From Hyperoplus lanceolatus (taxonomy: Eukaryota > Chordata > Actinopteri > Uranoscopiformes > Ammodytidae), in NCBI GenBank assembly GCA_026929865.2, contig CM049403.1:3881001-3945000 (forward strand): a stretch of DNA of 64,000 nucleotides. The letters run 5' to 3'. Under the pieces are notes generated by a model. The model searched no databases. It was not told where the DNA came from and worked only from the letters and a program-made list of their open reading frames with translations. A program made the position numbers and the translations under genes. Shown here piece by piece: positions 60,143 to 64,000 of this stretch (positions are counted from its first letter, which is position 1; the number at the start of each line of letters is the position of its first letter).

Positions 60143-61430
60143 CACTGTGTGCAAAATTTTTAGGCAGGTTGTATTTTTGAGGTTTCATTTTATTATTGAA
60201 CAACTACAGTGCTCTCAGTCAATCCAAAATGTTAAAGAACCTAAACCTGAATGTTTACCAAAGTAAAAGTGAGGTTTTGTCTTTCTTACGAGAATATATA
60301 TATGTTTTGCTATTATTAGGCAACTATTAGTGTGCAGAATTATTCTGCAACTAAATAAAATAAAAAATCCCATCTCACTTGTTTATCTTCATCTGTTAAA
60401 GTAAGAATAATAAAAAAACTCAAAATTTACAAATAAAAATTTCCGACATTAGCCACCCTTCTTTTCAATAACTGTCACAAGCCTTCCATTCATGGAGTCT
60501 GTCAGTTTCTTGATCTGTTGACGATCAACTTTTTGTGCAGCAGCAACCACAGCCTCCCAGACACTGTTCCGAGAGGTGTACTGATTTCCTTCACAGTAAA
60601 TATCCAGGTCCAACTAGCTCATCTTTAAAGGCAACTATTAGTATCTTTAAAGATGAGCTAGTTGGACCTTTTCGGGTTGAAGATGGCCTCAAAATCAACT
60701 CCCAAACCTACTGCCAGTTTCTAGAAGATACTTTCTTCAAGCAGTGGTACAGGAAAAAGTCTGCATCTTTCAAGAAGACCATGATTTTTATGCAGGACAA
60801 TGCTCCATCACATGCATCGAAGTACTCAACTGCATGGCTAGCCAGTAAAGGCGTTAAAAAAATAATGACATGACCCCCTTCCTCACCTGATTTAAACCCT
60901 ATTGAGAACCTGTGGGCCGTGCTTAAACGGGATATTTACAGTGAAGGAAATCAGTACACCTCTCGGAAAATTGTCTGGGAGGCTGTGGTTGCTGCTGCAC
61001 AAAAAGTTGATCGTCAACAGATCAAGAAACTGACAGACTCCATGAATGGAAGGCTTGTGACAGTTATTGAAAAGAAGGGTGGCTATATTGGTCACTGATT
61101 TTTTTTTTTTTTTTTTTTTTACATGTCGGAAATTTTTATTTGTAAATTTTGAGTTGTTTTATTGTTCTCACTTTAACAGATGAAAATAAACAAGTGAGAT
61201 GGGATTTTTTTTTTTAATTTAGTTGCAGAATAATTCTGCATACTAATAGTTGCCTAATAATAGCAAAACACATATATATTCTCGTAAGAAAGACAAAACC
61301 TCACTTTTACTTTGGTAAACATTCAGGTTTAGGTTCATTAACATTTTGGATTGACCGAGAGCACTGTAGTTGTTCAATAATAAAATTAATCCTCAAAAAT
61401 ACAACTTGCCTAAACATTTTGCACACAGTG
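60143..61430 (+). mobile_element. Fold-back Tc1-like element with C-terminal transposase remnant
   Basis: TA lies on both sides (60141-60142 and 61431-61432). Ends are CACTGTGTGCAAAATTTTTA and its near reverse complement. The left arm 60143-60605 is a reverse complement of the right arm 60930-61430, including the end of the transposase gene, so the left half of the normal element is missing. A perfect 25-bp hairpin (60606-60630 with 60645-60669) lies at the inner junction. Confidence 0.85.
60645..61099 (+). pseudogene. Tc1-like transposase, C-terminal fragment
   Basis: Reads KDELVGPFRVEDGLKINSQT, then IFMQDNAPSHASKY (second catalytic Asp region), then after a stop at about 60870 PPSSPDLNPIENLWAVLKRD (third catalytic region), and ends KKGGYIGH at 61099. 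The N-terminal DNA-binding domain and first catalytic Asp are absent and a stop interrupts the frame, so it is dead. Confidence 0.8.
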
Positions 61431-61689
61431 TAATAACAGCCAAGTAACATTAATGGCGTCATAAATGAATCAAGGGATAGTTTCACATTTTGAAAATACA
61501 CTAATTCTGAGGTGTTTCCTCAAAGTGGGTTTGGGGATAGCGTTTCCTCCCTTCCTGTGTTATCTCCGGTTTATATGTTTCTAATGATCCATGCTTTTAC
61601 TTGTTTTATTTAGTATGTGCTTATAAAGTTATGTAAAGTGTTTTTAATTTCTGGATGTGATGTGTTACTCTGTCTGTGAATTGGGGGAG

Positions 61690-61808
61690 GGTAGGGTGAG
61701 GGGGTGTTTTATTTTGATTGTATATAGGCCTACTGTAAAGTACTTTGTGTTACCTTCACTGTGTACGAAAAGTGCAATACAAATAAAGTTTGATTTGATA
61801 TGATTTGA
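61690..61808 (+). repeat. LINE-like 3' tail (candidate)
   Basis: Ends GTGCAATACAAATAAAGTTTGATTTGATATGATTTGAT, i.e. a poly(A)-signal-like motif followed by short TTTGA repeats, as in the 3' tail of several fish non-LTR retrotransposons. No reverse transcriptase coding sequence is attached. Confidence 0.4.
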
Positions 61809-64000
61809 TCAGCTTTTTTGGTGAACAGTTGAGAAGATCAATACACTTTTATATCTGTCAGTTCAATATGAAGCTAAAGCCAGTTAGCTATGCTTAGCAA
61901 CAACTTAAAACAGGGGTAAGCAACCTGGTCTCCTCCTATTGAGGTATACACAATAATAAAAACATTACATCTCATGCTGAATTCATACATAGACAAAATC
62001 CCCCCCAAAAAAGAAGACTATTAGCAGTTTTACAGGTTATTATGCGGCAATCATAATAACCTAATCACAGTTAAAAAATAGGTATATGCCTGCATTAGCC
62101 CCTGTTAAATATCAAGCTAATGTTTATTGCACTTTAGTTAAGCTAAGCCTGTACAAGTATTGGAGCGGATTGAATCTTCCCAACTCAATTGCAATGGATA
62201 AGCATACTTTAAAGCATACTATAAATTTCCATCCAGTGATTTAACATTCAATGTGGGGCTTTCATCTCTCTGACTATCTCTCCGTTGCACTTATGATACT
62301 TTTCTTTATGTGACTGATCTCATCTTTTGCTGCATGACTTCATGCCTGATCACATTCTGTCTTCAAACAGTTTGAAAGGAATCGAAGAATCTAGGGGAAA
62401 AAAGCAATCAGAAGAAGTCCGAAAGGCGGACACAGCACACCAGGAGTCAAAGCCATCACCACACCATGCGCTTCTTAAAGAGACAGTGAACACAGAGGTC
62501 ATGTTCATCCTCATGATGGGTTCAATGTCTCTTTATAATGTGGATAAAAGCTCACTCATTTTGTTCTGTTTACCTGGGCCTTTGGATTGGGTTACCTCTA
62601 AAAGCATGGCATGCTTAGTTTCCGTGGCGTCCGTTGCCATGGTCACTGTGCACCTTGGCTGGGGTGAGAGAAAGGGGAGGTGAGCATTGGGGGATGCTGT
62701 TATGGTCTTTTTATGCAGGGCGGCCAAAGGGGCAAATGTGAGCTATTAATCCAGGGAAAAAACAGCCAGAGACACATGAGAGATCAGGAAAGGACAACAT
62801 TCAGAGAGCTACAGCTAAAGTAGCTTTTTACTCTCCTTGGCCTCCAGCATTAGCATCAAAAAGCTCAGCTTTGTAAGCTATCGCAGAACGGCTCATCTCG
62901 GGCACGATAAAGCCTCCGCTGTTTTAAAAGCAAGATGAGGCCTCTGAGGAGGACCCTCTGTTGTCGGGCCTGTTGGTGCAGAAATAGTGGTAACATAAAA
63001 GGTCAGCTGTACACCTAGCAGGAACAATACACAGCTAAGTGATTGGGGGATGCAGATAGTGCCAAAACAACATGTAAAAAGAGACTTATAGCAGCCGAGC
63101 CCGACCTGTTTACTTCCAGCAGGATGTCCCAACAGATTGAGATCCACCACACACACCACATCAACCATAAAGTTACAGGAACAAACAAACTACAGACTGC
63201 TTCCTGAACCCCCCCCCCCCCCACCCCACCCCACACACACACACACACACACCCCTTGCCAGCAGTACGTCGGCCTAGCCAGAGGTTTTCTGATGTACTG
63301 TGTTTTTGTGCTGCAAAACTACATGCGACCCTGGCTGGCAGTATGGGCTATAGAGCCAGAGAGAGCGTGAGACAGTACTGAGAGAGGCGGAGAGGAGCCC
63401 AGCAGGATCAGCATGCCGTGGGCTTTTCCTTCCTGAGGGAGACAGAGCCACACAGACACACTCTCTCTCTCAGAAATGTCTCGCCCCACAAGAAAGGAGG
63501 CTCTTTGTCCTGTCTGCTTCCAGCCAGCGCACAACAAGGAGCAAAACAAGCATGTTTGGTGGTCTGGGTTTGTGAACAGACAGAGAGGGTGTGCGTGGCG
63601 AAGGGGGTTGACACTGTGTGTGACTGTGTCTGCTGGATGAAAATAGATATATTGTGGTTTGTCTGTTTATTTACATCATTGGACTGGGCAAGTGTCTGTG
63701 TGCTCCAGAGCAAGTGTGCTAGGTGTGTGTGTTGCGTGTGTTTGTGTGTGTGTTGCGTGTGTTTGTTGTGTTTGCAGTCCATTGGCTGCAGAGGACAGAC
63801 CAGGAGCAGCAGCTATTAGAGATGGGATGAGAGAAGCACGAGGAGCAGCCATGTGCTCTACGTAAGCAGAAAATTGGGAATTTTTTATAACAAGTTTGAC
63901 TTCGAATTAACATTGCGGATTCCACAACTTATTTATGACTAGTCGTAATTACATGTTGAATAGTTGGATTTTCATTCAAGATATCTGCAACGTAGTTGTG

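Noticed and set aside
62327-62683. 118-codon plus-strand open frame
   Set aside because: No recognised similarity, ordinary composition, no splice or promoter context; length is within chance for the window.

Overview
The window is vertebrate genomic DNA and almost certainly from a ray-finned (teleost) fish. The evidence is long introns with GT-AG borders, the gene content, fish-type Tc1 elements and MITEs, a fish-type tRNA-derived SINE, and very dense CA/GA/GATA microsatellites. I see no prokaryotic operon, CRISPR array, rRNA gene or intact tRNA gene. All calls come from reading translations and splice sites by eye; no search was run.

Layout, left to right. (1) About 1-30.7 kb holds the 5' end of a FRYL-like (furry homologue-like) gene on the minus strand. 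Two coding exons are visible (905-1122 and 9508-9580), together with a probable non-coding exon (23481-23554) and a probable upstream first exon and promoter (about 30519-30700). The rest of FRYL lies beyond base 1. Its introns are full of transposons and microsatellites, including a perfect (TC)n tract of about 298 bp. (2) 32.3-35.1 kb is a complete six-exon OCIAD2 gene on the minus strand, 156 codons. (3) 37.5-46.3 kb is a complete 14-exon AASDH (ACSF4) gene on the plus strand, 1,088 residues: adenylation domain, phosphopantetheine carrier domain, then a C-terminal PQQ-type beta-propeller. (4) 47.9-56.5 kb holds eight exons of CRACD (KIAA1211) on the minus strand, tail-to-tail with AASDH; its start lies outside the recognised exons, probably further right. 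(5) 56.5-64 kb is intronic or 5' flanking DNA with two inverted-repeat transposons and no exon I could recognise.

The AASDH/CRACD tail-to-tail pair matches the arrangement I recall from human chromosome 4q12. FRYL and OCIAD2 are close neighbours on human 4p11. The window therefore joins two blocks that are separate on human chromosome 4, and I see no OCIAD1 between FRYL and OCIAD2. The four genes are not a pathway: FRYL is a morphogenesis and kinase scaffold, OCIAD2 a mitochondrial/endosomal membrane protein, AASDH an acyl/amino-acid-activating enzyme and CRACD an actin capping-protein regulator.

The most unusual sequence is in the mobile DNA. Two Tc1-like copies have become giant fold-backs: one carries an inverted copy of its 5' half in place of its 3' half, the other the reverse. 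There are also two other long-inverted-repeat elements (about 1.08 kb and 0.49 kb) and a four-copy MITE family. Among the genes, notable points are alternative N-termini for FRYL, a GC-AG intron in AASDH, a short upstream ORF ending 4 nt before the AASDH start, and an unassigned GC-rich ORF inside a FRYL intron.
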